A stretch of 64,000 nt of DNA. Source: Agrypnus murinus. Its lineage: Eukaryota > Arthropoda > Insecta > Coleoptera > Elateridae. Of the stretch, positions 35,818 to 48,079 are shown one piece after another (position 1 is the stretch's first letter; every line of letters begins with the position of its first letter). The stretch is from positions 157,334,567 through 157,398,566 of the forward strand of contig OV816026.1 in NCBI GenBank assembly GCA_929113105.1, in the 5' to 3' direction. A model generated the notes under the pieces. It was not told the origin of the DNA and made no database searches. It was given only the letters and a program-made list of their open reading frames with translations. Both the position numbers and the translations under genes were made by a program.

Positions 35818-38800
35818 AGTCCGTAAATGAGTTTTATCTTTGAGGAAAATTTGGCTCAAATTGCATAAAAGATAATTAATATATAAGGGTAGTGGTACCT
35901 AATTTGCGACACGCTGTATATAATTTTTCTAAGATGTAGCTTACGTCACAGATTTATGATTCAAGTTCGACATAACATCTTGCTACCATTAGCAAACCAA
36001 ATGAGAAACATTTTTCCACTCCTTGCCCAGAAACTTCCATTTTCCTCTTGCAAGAGTGTGACGAAAATATTTATTTTCTCTCTCTGGTAAAGAAAATTGC
36101 AAAATAGTGAGAAGAATCCATTTTCCCTATCTAGAAAGGAAAAGAGTTGCAGTTGCACTCGCTAGAGAAGCAAATTTTCGTAATTCAATTCGTAATGAAA
36201 TTTATTGTATATTTGTAGTATAGAGCTTGTTTTAAAGTTGATGATTAGAAAATCTTATAGTGTAGAGAATCCTTTTGGGACATGTCGTGAAAAGATATTG
36301 TGTGTAACACGAGAAAGAAACGAGTGAAAACTCTTAGACACTCGAGTGAAAAGAACCTCTTTCCTCTCTAGTTAGACAAATAACTAAGAATAACTATCTC
36401 AACGACATTATATTGAACTTTAATCATTAAATATCATAAATATCAATAAATGTATAAATACGGGAAATAAGAACTTATATGTTTATTGTTTATACCTTTT
36501 TTTTGCAAATCACCTTATTCCCTCGTATTTAGATTTCTCAAAAATCCGTCTAATTTACATTATTATTTCTTATTTTCATAAGTTTTATTATTATACAAAT
36601 ATAATCAATGTATTACCACAGTGATTAACAATTTAATTATATTAGGCGTTAGCCGGGGGCTAGGAAAAGGCTGTAGGGCCATAAGAGCAAGTTATGCCCG
36701 CTATACATACACTATATTTTAAGCACAGATTAAGTTTTATCTCAAATCTATTATTGTGTAAAAAATGATATTTATTAAAGCTTATACTTTTTGTTGGGTG
36801 ACAAATTTTTTTGCACTTTTTTAAAACTAATATAGTCTACTACTCTTTGAAAATATGGGTAAAACTAAAGCATTGCATTTTTACAGTCCCTGTCTGGTAC
36901 ACTAAAGTCTGCCATGGCACTACTTATTGCTACTTTTAACATTTATATTCCATACATTTTAATAAGAATAATTGTGTATAATAATCTAATGCTTAGGTAA
37001 AATGTAGAATCCGGGACCGAAATTTTCTGTTTATAGGTTCCAAGCTAGGCAAATGATTTATTTTTATTTGCTTATAAAATGTTCTGAATTTCATCAATCT
37101 AAAAAGCTGAATCCAAGCTATTATGCATGCATTCCTTCATAATTTACGTAATATTTATCTCAGAAAAACGAAAAATAGCCTTATTTACGTAATACCAATA
37201 CCCAAGAATTATATCAATTGCTGCATCCTGGATACTTCTTAACCGTAGCGGTATTTCTTTCCGACAAACATAACAAACACAAAAGGCGAAGATAAAGCTC
37301 AGCATCTATTTGTAATTTTTCCGATTTTGAAATAGAGCACAAAGAGACAATCTTGAGAAAGCCTTGGTAGTATATTGTCAGCTTCATAGCTTCTGGGAGC
37401 TGGTTTTCAGGTTATGGGTTGTATTAAATTATTATTATTATTATAATCTGAAAAATAAAGCAAATACTTAGTTAAAGCGTTATCACTTTTACATTTCACG
37501 ACCCTCCGAATCGTTTCATTGTAGCTTAAGGAGTTAGTCCATGAATAGTGCTTCCGATTAAAACACATCATCTGCTCGCTTCGTAATTAGGACATTTGTT
37601 TTGCAATTTCACGTTTTAGAGGGCTTTCTATTAGCTCTAGGTATACATAAGCTACCCTTGCTGCTTCCTAGCTGCTTGTACACAGTTACTCATGTCTATA
37701 TGCTCTTTCGAGTGCTCTAATAAAGGAACACTCGATAAAGCAGTTCTCAAAGTACACTATCAGAAACGTTCCTACCCAGGGGTGCAAGTGACTCAAGAAA
37801 CCAGGGCGTCAATGCTCCAAGAGCGCGACTAATTTTAATTCCAATGACAAAACGCCTGTTTTGCTCAACATCGTTAGAATTCTCTCCTTACGCAAACCGA
37901 AAATACGCCTATACCTATAGTTCTGTACATCATAAAAATATATAGCATAAACACTCGATTGTCGGCACTTTGAAGTTGATAAGACGCTATGCATATCGCA
38001 CACAATAGTGACACACCACGACCAGTTCGCCAAGTCTTGCCGATCGTCATTGTATTGCGAGAGCACCTACTGGTTATAACTGTTATCCAGTGGTTTTTGT
38101 GTAATAAATATAATAAAATAATGTTATAGTAGTAAGTGTTTTTATATTGTAATTCAAACAATTTTATTGTAATCCAGTATTTGTAGTGCATTATTGCAAT
38201 TGCAGTAATTATTTACCAATGCTACTTACAACACAGTAATAGCGCAAATGATTACACAATACTTTATGCATGTTGTATTTCTATTCAACACGATATAATA
38301 ATCTCAGTAACATGCTCTTGATAGGAAGGTAAATATCGCTAAATAAACAAGAATATGTAGTTATTACTAATATCAAAATAACGTCAGTCAACATTGTAGT
38401 AAGTATTACGATCAAGTAACGAAGGCAAATCAGTGATAACGTAATAATACTCTAGCACTGTGCAATAATATATGTATTATCTAGTTTCTTACTTAATTAC
38501 CCTGATTAAAATTTAATTTAACCGTAATATTACCATTCCGTAAAATGGCAAGTAATAACACCAATGTTATAGTAACATCACCATTAAGAAATTATTACAG
38601 TAAAAGTTTTAGTACGTAATTGGGAACAAAAAGGTGAAAATTTACTAGAGGATAGCACACACTACAGCACACACTAAATCTCCTGTAATCTCAGACAAGA
38701 ACGGACTATGCTAGATCAAACAACATCCTGTCAGCCCAGTTTATAAATGTACATATTTGCTTGAATTTCTTGTGCTGATACTGCGCCAATGCTTTGTAGA

Positions 38801-39717
38801 GATTACACACGATGTTATACGAGCTTCTCAGTAATATCAATGAAAAGCTTCAATTGCAGTTTTATAATAATTCCATCAATAAAATGCAAATGCCGCAATA
38901 ACTCTGACAATCAGAACAGTACCGCCGAACTGCATCTCTATTCAAATGATACAATTGAATTTATTGGATAGAATACAGTAATACTCATAAAATAAATTAC
39001 CGACTAGCATGTGCTAGTGAACACCATATCAAATATAATATAGCTAGTAGGTTATTGATTATCAAATAATCATTTATACGAGACATATTGTTTATTAGTA
39101 TTCACGCTAGCCCATAGAATGAGCGTGATTGCTTATAACAATATACCGAGTGGAAGCAGAAAAGTCACGAGTCAATAAACAGCGTCTGAACTGATTAATT
39201 CTTAAAATTAAAAGTAGAATAAATCTATGATTGATAATATTCTGCAAATTTTACGCGATAACTATGACGATTGTATTCAGAGTATGTGAAAGTATTTGAT
39301 TATCAGTTATTAGTCATGAAAATATATGACTATCACCGTTGTTATGTATACTATCAAAAGTTCGTAGACATTCATTTTTACAGTTTTTTATTTTTTCTAA
39401 TTATGAAAGCTTGACATAGGAAATTTTGTCTATCCTTTACAATTCAACTTTAGAAATCCCGCCTGAAAGTTTATATCCTCGATATTCTCAAACTTTGAAG
39501 TGTTCTGGAAATCTGGAATTTCCGAAAACTTTTGGAAACACATGAAACGCGTTTGATTCTTTGGCTTTCTGACTTTCTGGATTTTCGACACTATCAATCT
39601 TGTAACAAGGTTCATATAAAAGTTATAAGGTTTTAAAGTTCCAATGGTGTATATCTGCGACTAATTGCAGTTATATTAATTAGTAAACCACAATACTAAT
39701 AGTATATTAAAGAACAA
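35818..39717. other. No gene seen
   Basis: AT-rich. There is an (ATT)n patch near 37427-37443. CTACTGGTTATAACTGTTAT near 38067 resembles words at 33497 and 43070. The frames at 37809-38191 (minus) resemble nothing known. Confidence 0.45.
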
Positions 39718-39815
39718 GTTTTATAAGGGTTGATTTGGCGCACGAATCCCAAGTTAGAAAACGAGCCGCAGGCGAGTTTTTCTATGGGATGAGTGCGCCA
39801 ATGCCCTTATAAAAC
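39718..39815. repeat. Hairpin D, 98 nt
   Basis: The outer stem GTTTTATAAGGG (39718-39729) pairs perfectly with CCCTTATAAAAC (39804-39815). Inner stems are TTGGCGCA with TGCGCCAA, and ATCCC with GGGAT. The centre is ACGAGCCGCAGGCGAG. The preceding TAATAGTATATTAAAGAACA then AGT (39699-39720) resembles the shared border. Confidence 0.9.
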
Positions 39816-40094
39816 GAGTATTTTATGTTATTTTTTCTAATTTGCGCCCCCTTTTTTCTTATTTTAATACAAAAAAATATTTTGGTCGTCTAGAGAATTT
39901 TGTGTTAGTTGGTAACAGTTGGTAACACTCGGCGCCCACTTGATTTTTTGAATCATTTGTCATCATCCGTCACTTCAAATAAAATTTTTCAAAACACTGT
40001 TCACTATAATAAAAAAGACCGGACAGTTTAATTCATTTAATAACAAGTTCACAAGTATCTATCTAACAATAAAAGTAAAAATAATCCTCTATTA

Positions 40095-40391
40095 TCAATT
40101 ATACATAATGTAGGTGGGTACCAATTTCTTGACATTTTTGAACTTGGATGCTTCATATCGCTTCAAACGGCTACAATATTGGGTGTCATCGACACTTGTT
40201 CCTTTTACATAGCAGAATTTGTCTTTCGAATAGCTACTAGAAAAGAAAATAAAGAAGCAAAGATGATTAAATCGATGATACGTGTCTTGTTTATAGTACC
40301 ATAAAATTACAAACATGAATTGGACTTACTGATTTGTCCAAGCAGATTTGATGTAGGTACGAGACTTGTTTATGTTAGGAATATCCAAAAC
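40095..40391 (-). pseudogene. Possible small spliced ORF, unknown protein
   Basis: If a 93-bp intron (40329-40237, GTAAGT...TTTTCTAG) is removed, one frame runs from about 40391 to the stop at 40095 with no internal stop. It contains INKSRTYIKSAWTNHSYSKD and YCSRLKRYEASKFKNVKKL. Both splice signals are good and the residue mix is protein-like. I recognise no domain. It sits 280 bp from hairpin D, as the recombinase gene sits near hairpin A, so it may be the end of an element gene. It could also be chance. Confidence 0.25.
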
Positions 40392-42779
40392 CTAACCTTC
40401 TTTCCAAGTAAAAATAGACCATAACTTCAAGTGAAATTTCATGTAAGTAACAATCAACAAACAGCGAACCAATTCAACGATATTAATTAAAAATTTATCG
40501 GAGGTTGACAATTTTGACAGATACTTGCAGTTTGAAGTTGTCACATTCCACGCATTACCCATCCAACCCTTAAAAACTAAATAACCCTATAATTCATTAA
40601 AGTAGAGTGTACTTTTATAGATAGCCATAAGCGATCTTTATCGCGATCTTTTATAGATATCAGCTCCTACTGATAGACTGAAAGAGTGCGACAGAGTAGA
40701 AATATTAAAATTCTGAAATCTTGAAAACAATAGATTGAGCGCCAGTAACTTTTTGTTACAGCCGACGAGTTCCAGGGATTGCAACGCTCAAAGTATTCGG
40801 TTACAAAATGCTACCAAGAACTTACCTTCAGAGGTTAAAGATTCTGACGAATCTTCTAGAATAGCCCCCACAGCTCTGTACGGAAAAATCAACATACACG
40901 AGTAAACACAATTTATTGTATGAGAAATAATAAAAAAATATTTACATGTCGATTTTAAATAAAGACCATTTACTCGAAAGTAGCAATTAAAATAAAAAGG
41001 AAAAATTTATTACACAGATTTTATTCCAAAATGATCAAAACGCTCAAAAATTGAATTCTTAACCAAAAAGTGAAATAATAATAATAATAATAAATGTAAA
41101 TGAACGCGAATCTATTTTCTATTACTCTTTATGAGGTAAATAAGATATAATATTCATAAGAATATTATAATATTTGATAAGAAAGGCTTGGTCGTTGTAT
41201 TCCAGCAACGACTTCAATCCACAGCGAGAGTGGTCTCTGTAAAGAAACGCCTGACCAAACTTGCGGCAAAAGCGGCCTGTACATGCAAAGAGCGACAAAT
41301 CAAAGCGATTCTTTATTGAAATGGGAACAATGCCTAACTTATCCGGAAAATCTTTGTAACGGCAGTAGAAAAAATTACAGCATAAAAAATTTCTAGTTAA
41401 ACACTTGAAAGTGAATCACAATCTCCTAACCAAGGGTAACTTCACGAGAAACACTAAAAATTCACTTTTATGCGTATCACTAAATTCGGACACCGCACGA
41501 GATGGCTAAACCCAACCTGTCTTACTCTCCGGTAAACTAGTTCAAAACACGCTAGACCCGCATTAAGAATGTACCAATCAAATGCAAAACGACCTAAGCA
41601 AAAATCTGGTAGACGGAAATAGGGTCAAATTGGAAATAAGATTAAAATTAGACGTCACAATGTATTGCGGAGATTCAGATTCGCATGAGTTCATCCATGG
41701 ATCATTCTGCTTTTAAGGTGGTTGGGCTTGTCCCTGACATTTAATTAAAGTGTATTATTATTCAGCCTTTTCAAAGCAATAGATTAGAGCAACTAGTACT
41801 TGCTTATGCTAAATTTAATTCTTCTGTTGGTATTAACTGCAATTATCACAGTAAATGTATTGTGTTGTGGCTGCACCATCAAAACGCCTAAGAATTTACT
41901 TGTTCCCTACCACCGTTTTAGAAATTTTTCAATGGTATATCTTGAGAACATCAAATTATATTTGCAGAAGTTTCAAAACAGTTGTCCTATATATTATGTT
42001 CTTAAAGTAAATAATTACAGTACAGTACTAAATTGCTAAACAAATATTTTAGCGGGATGTTTCGGTATTTTGTTTGGAGTTTGTTGCGATATTTCACAAA
42101 TAGTTTATAAAATTGTACACTAAGAAGAACCAAAAATACAGTTTTTGTTAAAAAAAAGGTCGTAGTGAGGAAGATAATTTGAGTTTAGGAATATTATTCA
42201 TTATATAATATTGCGTGCAATACTGTAGAATCAGTAGCCATGCCTTTTAATTTTGTCTCTTAAGTAGAAGGTATTTTTTTGGTAATTTATTTTTATATGT
42301 AAATTTGATTTTTAATTTCAGACAGAAATAGTTAAGAATGTTTAGTTTCATGTATGAATGCTGTTTAGATTTCAGCTACTTTTATTAAAAACTGCTTTAT
42401 AGACAAATTTGAACTGAGTTACTGGTCTCCTGCGTTACTATGAGTAACTAGGTGGATATCGATAGTAACACCGCAGCATAAAAATAAGTGTATTCACAGT
42501 CATATTATATGAATATGAATATAGTATATGTTTGACCACATTTTCATTCGTACATATATCTTGGAGGTGTTGTTGCAAAAGTATTTCCGTATGCGAAATA
42601 AATGGAACGAAACTATGACATGGCATAATATACAAACTTCCAAATAAACTTCATCTGAGTTAATAAATGCCTTTTTAAATATGAAAATAGCAGTTTCGTC
42701 TAACCCAGACACAAAGATAAACATTTTCTTTAAATTCATCAGAAGTTCGGAAATCTTTTTAATTTCAATTTCATAAAAT
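40392..42779. other. No gene seen
   Basis: Contains (AAT)n at about 41079-41093. Short frames, including 41800-42039 with a hydrophobic start, have no recognisable family. Confidence 0.45.
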
Positions 42780-42995
42780 TAGTATGTACAAAAGTGAATT
42801 CTTAAAGAAATCACTGTTATAGAAACATTTATTAAAAAATGTATACGAAAAAATAGTACTTGCCTGTGATAATCCAAAGGAATTCTGAAAAACTAAAAGT
42901 ATTTACACAGCCTTTGGCCGCACAGCGTTACATAAAACTCATTTATTACGGGACCAATAAACAACGCAAAACGGCCCTGTCTTAATTTAGCTACT
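42780..42995. repeat. Interspersed repeat R2, copy 1
   Basis: Aligns with 49985-50175 in the same orientation: TACAAAAGTGAATTCTTAAA, CATTTATTAAAAAA, GTATTTACACAGCCTTTGGC, CGGCCCTG. No coding frame. Confidence 0.65.
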
Positions 42996-44472
42996 ACGTA
43001 ATTTGCCAACAGTCTGGAAATAAATCTAGATCATACTCGGGGGCTGGAAATATTAACGCGAATGCATCTGCTGGTTATTCTTATGCTGTGGTAACGCAGT
43101 GGACGTTTATGTGTAAACCGCAGACGTTCTTTTATTTGGGAATTATAATTCAACAAAATATAAGAAATAGATAACCGCAACAAAGTGGAAACATTTCATG
43201 TGTCTCACATAAATTAAAAATGATGCCGTTGCAAAAGTGCCCTGCTGAAAGTAAATTCATAAACCAAACAACACAACAATAATTATTATAGAAAATAATT
43301 TTCTCTAAAATATTACATTTACTTTTGATTCATTAATTTTTCAAAAAACTACTTTATTAAAAGTGGAATTGCATATTGCAAATTGCATTCTTTACATTTA
43401 CAGCATAATTTTCAAGGGTTTTATTCTGGGTTATTTTTAGATGCAGTAGTAATATTAAATAAAGAAAAATATAAAATGACCTAGAATTTTACTTTCAATT
43501 AAAATTTTTTTAATAGTTTTTATTTTATTATCTTTCACATAAATTATTTATTTTTATGTTAAAATCAAAAGAATCAAAGGCTGCTCTTTAAAAATAACCT
43601 TCCGTATCCTATATGTATTCGTTAAATAGCAATTAATCATCGTTGTAATATTTTGACCTTTCAAAAATAAAAAATAATAAAAAATGACAGTTGAAGATCT
43701 GGCTAATTAATTTTGTGTGATATTGAACTTTCCGGTAGCTAATTTTGATATCAAGTTCATTAAAATATGTTTTCAACATAATAATGCTATTATTAATCAA
43801 AATAATGGACCACTATAATACATGTATTAATTAATAATTGTTATTTGTTAAATTACTATTGCATCAATGGAATACCGAAACTTTCAAGCTGGAAAAGTAA
43901 TTTTTAATAATAACCTTGTTGATGGAAATATAATTACAATAAATTACATTTGGTAATGATGCAAAATATATATCTTAAATGATAGATATTAGAGCAATTA
44001 GTCAGTTCAATAACATGAGAAAAGGTTATTTTTGATTGTGTAGTACATATGTTTGGCGTAAATAAATTAAAGTTCAACAATTTCGTCAGGGACGTGAAAC
44101 AAATAATTTTATAAATTTTAACATGACGTATGCTCCCTTTTAGTTTTGAAATTACTTGAAAAATACAGCTTTTGTTTATTTTGCCATTGCACAGACATTA
44201 AAGCTTACATTTAGGATTCAGAGAAAGTGATCTAGATAGAGTCTCATTTAATTGGGAAAATGTAGGGAAAAGTTATAAAACTATTTTCAAAATTTATTTG
44301 TTTATTTGAAAAAGGAAATTTGAGTCTAATGACTAAACACATATGAATTCAGCAATTGATAATCAGAAAAATGTGTTAGGGAATGGAGTCTTCAGCAAAG
44401 CGTTATTTTTCCTTCTGTATTAACTGGTCGTTTCCTTAAGATCGCAAATAAAGTTATTTGTTTAGAGCAATA
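42996..44472. other. No gene seen
   Basis: AT-rich. Words near 43065-43090 (CTGCTGGTTATTCTTATGCT) recur at 33497 and 38067 in altered form. Confidence 0.45.
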
Positions 44473-44600
44473 GGCCATGTGAATAAAATGTAGCAAATGC
44501 TTTTACTACTGGTAACAAAAGATAACATATGTGATTTTTAATTAATGAGAATAAGATAGACATATAGTAAAAGCTTTTACTACATTTTATTCACATGATC
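44473..44600. mobile_element. Short MITE, possibly Harbinger-related
   Basis: The inverted ends CATGTGAATAAAATGTAG, then CAAATGCTTTTACTA, face each other over about 128 bp. The subterminal GTAGCAAATGCTTTTACT resembles the Harbinger end at 25963 and 30637 (TAGTAAATGCTTTTACTT). No certain target duplication. Confidence 0.65.
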
Positions 44601-45014
44601 GATTGAACTACAAAAATATTATGCAATTGAACAAAAGTGCAATATATACTGTTTAGTACAAAAAATACAGTAGACAACATGCATGATCAGGTTTTTAACA
44701 ATTTACTACTGTTTGTGGAAATTTGAAACTAATATGCCATACTCAGTGTTTTTTTTGGTTCAGCATAGCAGAGTGCACCAAATTTGCTGGAAGGATATAC
44801 CTCTTCGGAACTCTTGACACATGCAGTGATACATAGGCCTATAAGACCAGCATATGCATTTAAAGGGATTGGAAATTGGAAGGTAGTTGATCAAGTCTTG
44901 TAAATAGTTAATATTTGGTGACCCTTTCCAGCACAGCAACTAATTTTAAGTCAACTTCTCGTTGTAGCAACAATGACCTATTTGCTATTAAAAATGTACA
45001 ACCCTTAAGAATAT

Positions 45015-45665
45015 TTGAATATTTTCTCAAAATTTTATAAAAACATTCCTAGGGATAAGAGAAGTAAACCACTAAATATCAGATCGATTAAGTTCATCGG
45101 TGGATTTTTCCGAACTACAAACAAAATAAAGAAATTTATTGGAATACAATTTTCTTTTCGAGAAATCGGTCGCAGACTCAATCAGAATAAAATTGTTGTC
45201 CACAGTGTTATGGCTTTGAAATACGTTACTTGCAGAACATGCTGAAGAACGAAATCCAGGTTTAGGTTGATTACAGACTTTTATTCAACTAGAAGATGAA
45301 CTTGAATCCATGACGGCTGTAGCACGACAGCATACACTACCATAGATTGTCAAACTTTATTACGTACAATTTACAGCAGTATGCTGCATATGAGGTACCA
45401 TAGTTGAAGTCCTTGGTAAAGGTCGCGGGTGACCCTGTAAGTCCGACAGGTGGCCAGGAAAGACGATTTGGCAAGCAGAATGTAAGTGTATAGTTTTTAA
45501 TAATAAATCTCGGAATTACTTATGGACACGTGGGGAACAAACAAGGTTATGTAGAAGCAGTTCTGGCAGAGGATTGCAACAGGATAATGCTAGGTCTCTA
45601 ACACCACGGCATACTATGCATAGTATGATGGAAAACAATGTCCAGTTCATTCAGCAACCTCTACC
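45015..45665 (+). pseudogene. Tc1-like transposase remnant
   Basis: A helix-turn-helix-like part at about 45130-45215 reads FSFREIGRRLNQNKIVVHSV. After a shift, 45235-45340 reads ERNPGLG, then IQLEDELESMTAVARQHT, the paired-domain linker of Tc1 transposases. Further on (about 45570-45650) QQDNARSLTPRHTM...ENNVQF corresponds to the second catalytic Asp motif (QDNARPH in the family). The intervening parts are degraded and one segment is lost. The protein would bind inverted ends and cut DNA, but this copy has shifts and stops and no recognisable third acidic residue. Confidence 0.6.
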
Positions 45666-45669
45666 ACTG

Positions 45670-45945
45670 ACAAACCAAGACAAGAAGATAACACAGTTCG
45701 CTAGAGAAAATTTTAAAAAACCAGACAAATTTTCCCAACAATCTCCCGAATGTGCTCATAATAGATACTGTCCTAATTCGCAGGAAAAAATTAATAGTCG
45801 AGTCCTAAAAACCAATAGTTATCAGGAAAAACCGGAATATATCTGGTAATTATTGCTCGTAAATTAAAACATATTGTTAGTCTTAATGATCATGAAGATG
45901 TTGATGTGTTCCACGTCTCCAAAAGGGTTAAGAACCACTAGCGAG
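45670..45945 (+). pseudogene. Gypsy-type pol tail, weak remnant
   Basis: The frame after the Tc1 remnant reads TQFARENFKKPDKFSQQSPE. A later part reads ARKLKHIVSLNDHEDVDVFH, ending VSKRVKNH and a stop near 45940. An arginine/lysine-rich integrase end followed by a VFHVS-type motif is usual at the C-terminus of Gypsy-type polyproteins. Similarity is short and broken, so this is a tentative call. Confidence 0.35.
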
Positions 45946-45999
45946 GGAAATCGAAGTTGATGCCTTTTTTTATTAATCTATATGCAAATAAATATGTAT

Positions 46000-46725
46000 T
46001 TAATAGGAGCAGTTGTCTGTACATTTACGGGCATTATCTTGGAACCTAGTACGTTAATAGCATAGTCTAAGTAATTGTGAACTGTTAGTAGTAGTAGTAG
46101 CAAATCGTGGTCTATAATTTGGTGGAGCACAAGTGGTTGAAGTGTGGATACTTTGAACTTGGTTTAGTTTGTTAGATAGGGCTTGTACTTGATCGGATAA
46201 TTGATCAAGTTTATGCTGTAAGGTGGTATGTAATTGATCGGGTTTTGATGTTTCCTGTAATTCGTTGATTATAACAAGTCTTTCTACAAGATCTGACATA
46301 GGTAAATGTAATAGGTTTATTGCCTGAATTTTCAAATGGTTCGGTAATTTAGCTATTCGAAAATCTTTGAGAATCTCGTCATTAAGGCTCAAGTCTTTTG
46401 ACAGTGTTTTGATCTCAGTTACTAATTCCTTGACTTTACCACTGAATGTCAAACTATCCAGGAGTTTTGAAATGTGCGAAAGGCGTGAGCGTACATGAAA
46501 ATCTTTAATTGCATTTTTTAAAACAGAATACAGTTCTCTACGAGGTACGTTTTCTATGAGATCTTGGTGGTTAGTTAGAATATCATTTGGTAAGTTCAAG
46601 GTTAGAATGTCATATCGTTGGCGTTCATCGTTTATGTTTAGATGAATAAAGTATCGGTCCAATAAAGTTAGCCAGGATTCTATATTTGAACTGTCAAATG
46701 TCGGAAATGGAATATGAGCAGCCAT
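46000..46725 (-). pseudogene. Gypsy-type retrotransposon gag, interrupted
   Basis: The open frame from 46725 starts MAAHIPFPTFDSSNIESWL and runs 223 codons. It has the helical fold typical of LTR-retrotransposon gag: the FPTFDSSNIESWLTLLDRYF start, then LRIAKLPNHLK-like and LLHLPMSDLVERL-like segments, then a Gln-rich coiled stretch near residues 165-195. An in-frame stop at 46056-46054 falls inside a Cys-rich segment that continues in the same frame to 46000. This suggests a nonsense change in an old copy. Pol does not follow, so the element is cut off at about 46 kb. The gene lies 257 bp from the LTR at 46982 and is read away from it, as expected for a 5' LTR, leader and gag. Confidence 0.75.
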
Positions 46726-46973
46726 ATTTAATATGAAATTGAATTAAGTTATACTTATCTTGACTATAAAAAGGTATATATCCCGATATTGCTTCAGAAT
46801 CGATAAGCTAGCGATTGTCCAATCAATTCAATTGTCAATGACGTATTTGGTTGATGCAGAACTAAACGCTTGACTTAGTTGTATGCAGAGGAACCGAATA
46901 GCACGAGTTGGAAGCAGGACGCTCTATAGCCTTGATAGAATATGCTGCTTGTGTTCAGATTTCTTCTCGTTAA

Positions 46974-46982
46974 GGGTCACCA
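46974..46982 (-). other. Putative primer-binding site
   Basis: TGGTGACCC on the minus strand directly follows (and shares one base with) the LTR end. TGGTGACCC is a usual tRNA primer complement in insect LTR elements. Confidence 0.6.
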
Positions 46983-47173
46983 GTTATAATGATCTGGGTT
47001 GGTTTACCAGTAGTTTTATTATTTAGAAGTTATATATTTTGTATTATTAGTTGGAGTAAATAAAATACGCGTAGATTGATGAGATATTTATTTTATTACT
47101 TGTTATGGATTATGGTTGTCATGGCAATATCCCTAGCATTCAATGCCTGCCTGATAGGTATTATGTAATAACT
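46982..47173 (-). mobile_element. 5' LTR of the gag-bearing element, about 192 bp
   Basis: On the minus strand the unit runs AGTTATTAC...TTATAACT, that is, AGTTAT/ATAACT ends as in some Gypsy-group LTRs instead of TG...CA. AATAAA-like words lie inside. The left edge is placed by the primer-binding site and the right edge only by the inverted end, so it is less certain. No second LTR was found in the window. Confidence 0.5.
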
Positions 47174-47217
47174 GATTGTGGTTATTGTATGAATGAAGAT
47201 CATTACAGTACAAGCCT

Positions 47218-47630
47218 GCCCAAACAGCATCTAAGTAGCAGTAACTTGAGATCGTAACTTTGATCGAGTAGTTGTTAACTACAAATTTTATGACTTTATA
47301 GGGTTAATTACTTCAGTTCGTAATATTTTAGTAATTATGTAGTTGTTTTTACTATTTATTGGATCTATGTATCGTTTCAAACCTCTACACTTAACAGTAG
47401 AAGAGGGATAGATTATATTATATATGTATAGTTTAATTACTTCTGAGTAACTTTTACAATATGTGGAACGGTATTGCTATTTAGTATAATTACTTTAAAG
47501 TTGTTGCAACTTCAAAGTGGTATTACGGTTGTAGTACTAATTTGCCCAAAGCTACTTTAAAGTTTTTAAAATTTTAAAGTAGTACTGAAAGTTCCTGCCA
47601 CCTGTCTGAAACCATTGATTAACCTTTAAA
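47218..47630. repeat. Interspersed repeat R1, copy 2
   Basis: Second copy of the repeat at 30655-30976, with two extra pieces (about 47378-47434 and 47525-47560). It starts about 45 bp past the LTR. Confidence 0.75.
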
Positions 47631-48077
47631 TTAACGTAACTTTACAGTAGTATTGTAAGTAAAACTTTTTCGCTACTCAGGAGAATCACTTTCGTGTGAT
47701 TTTTACTACTTGTTTTGCATTAGAATTACTACAAAGTTCCAGTTACCATTAAGAATTACAACGAAGTAGCAGTAACTTCTATTAGGCAATCCAAACCCAT
47801 ATAGTGGCTGTGGTCATTTGATTAATAGTTGGATTGCCTAATAGAGGCATATCTGCTGTAGGTTGGTTTGGAATTTCAAGGTTAATTGTGTTTTTGCACT
47901 AGTAGTAGTTGGGGCCAATGTAGTTGGATATGCATATGACAATGCAGGGCGTGTCAAAAATAAGTAACAATAATTTAAACTCGATTTAAGGAAGTCAAGG
48001 AAACAATCTAAAATAAAAAAATAAAATCCAGCTTATATCTAGTATATGTAATTGATAAAACAGATGGTTTTTAGCAG
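47631..48077. other. No gene seen
   Basis: ATTAGGCAATCCAA near 47783 and TTGGATTGCCTAAT near 47831 form an inverted pair about 60 bp across, perhaps a small element. Confidence 0.45.
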
Positions 48078-48079
48078 TA

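Noticed and set aside
41800..42039. 79-codon frame with a hydrophobic N-terminus resembling a signal peptide
   Set aside because: No known cysteine pattern or family, no upstream promoter signal, and AT-rich DNA often encodes Leu/Ile/Val runs by chance.
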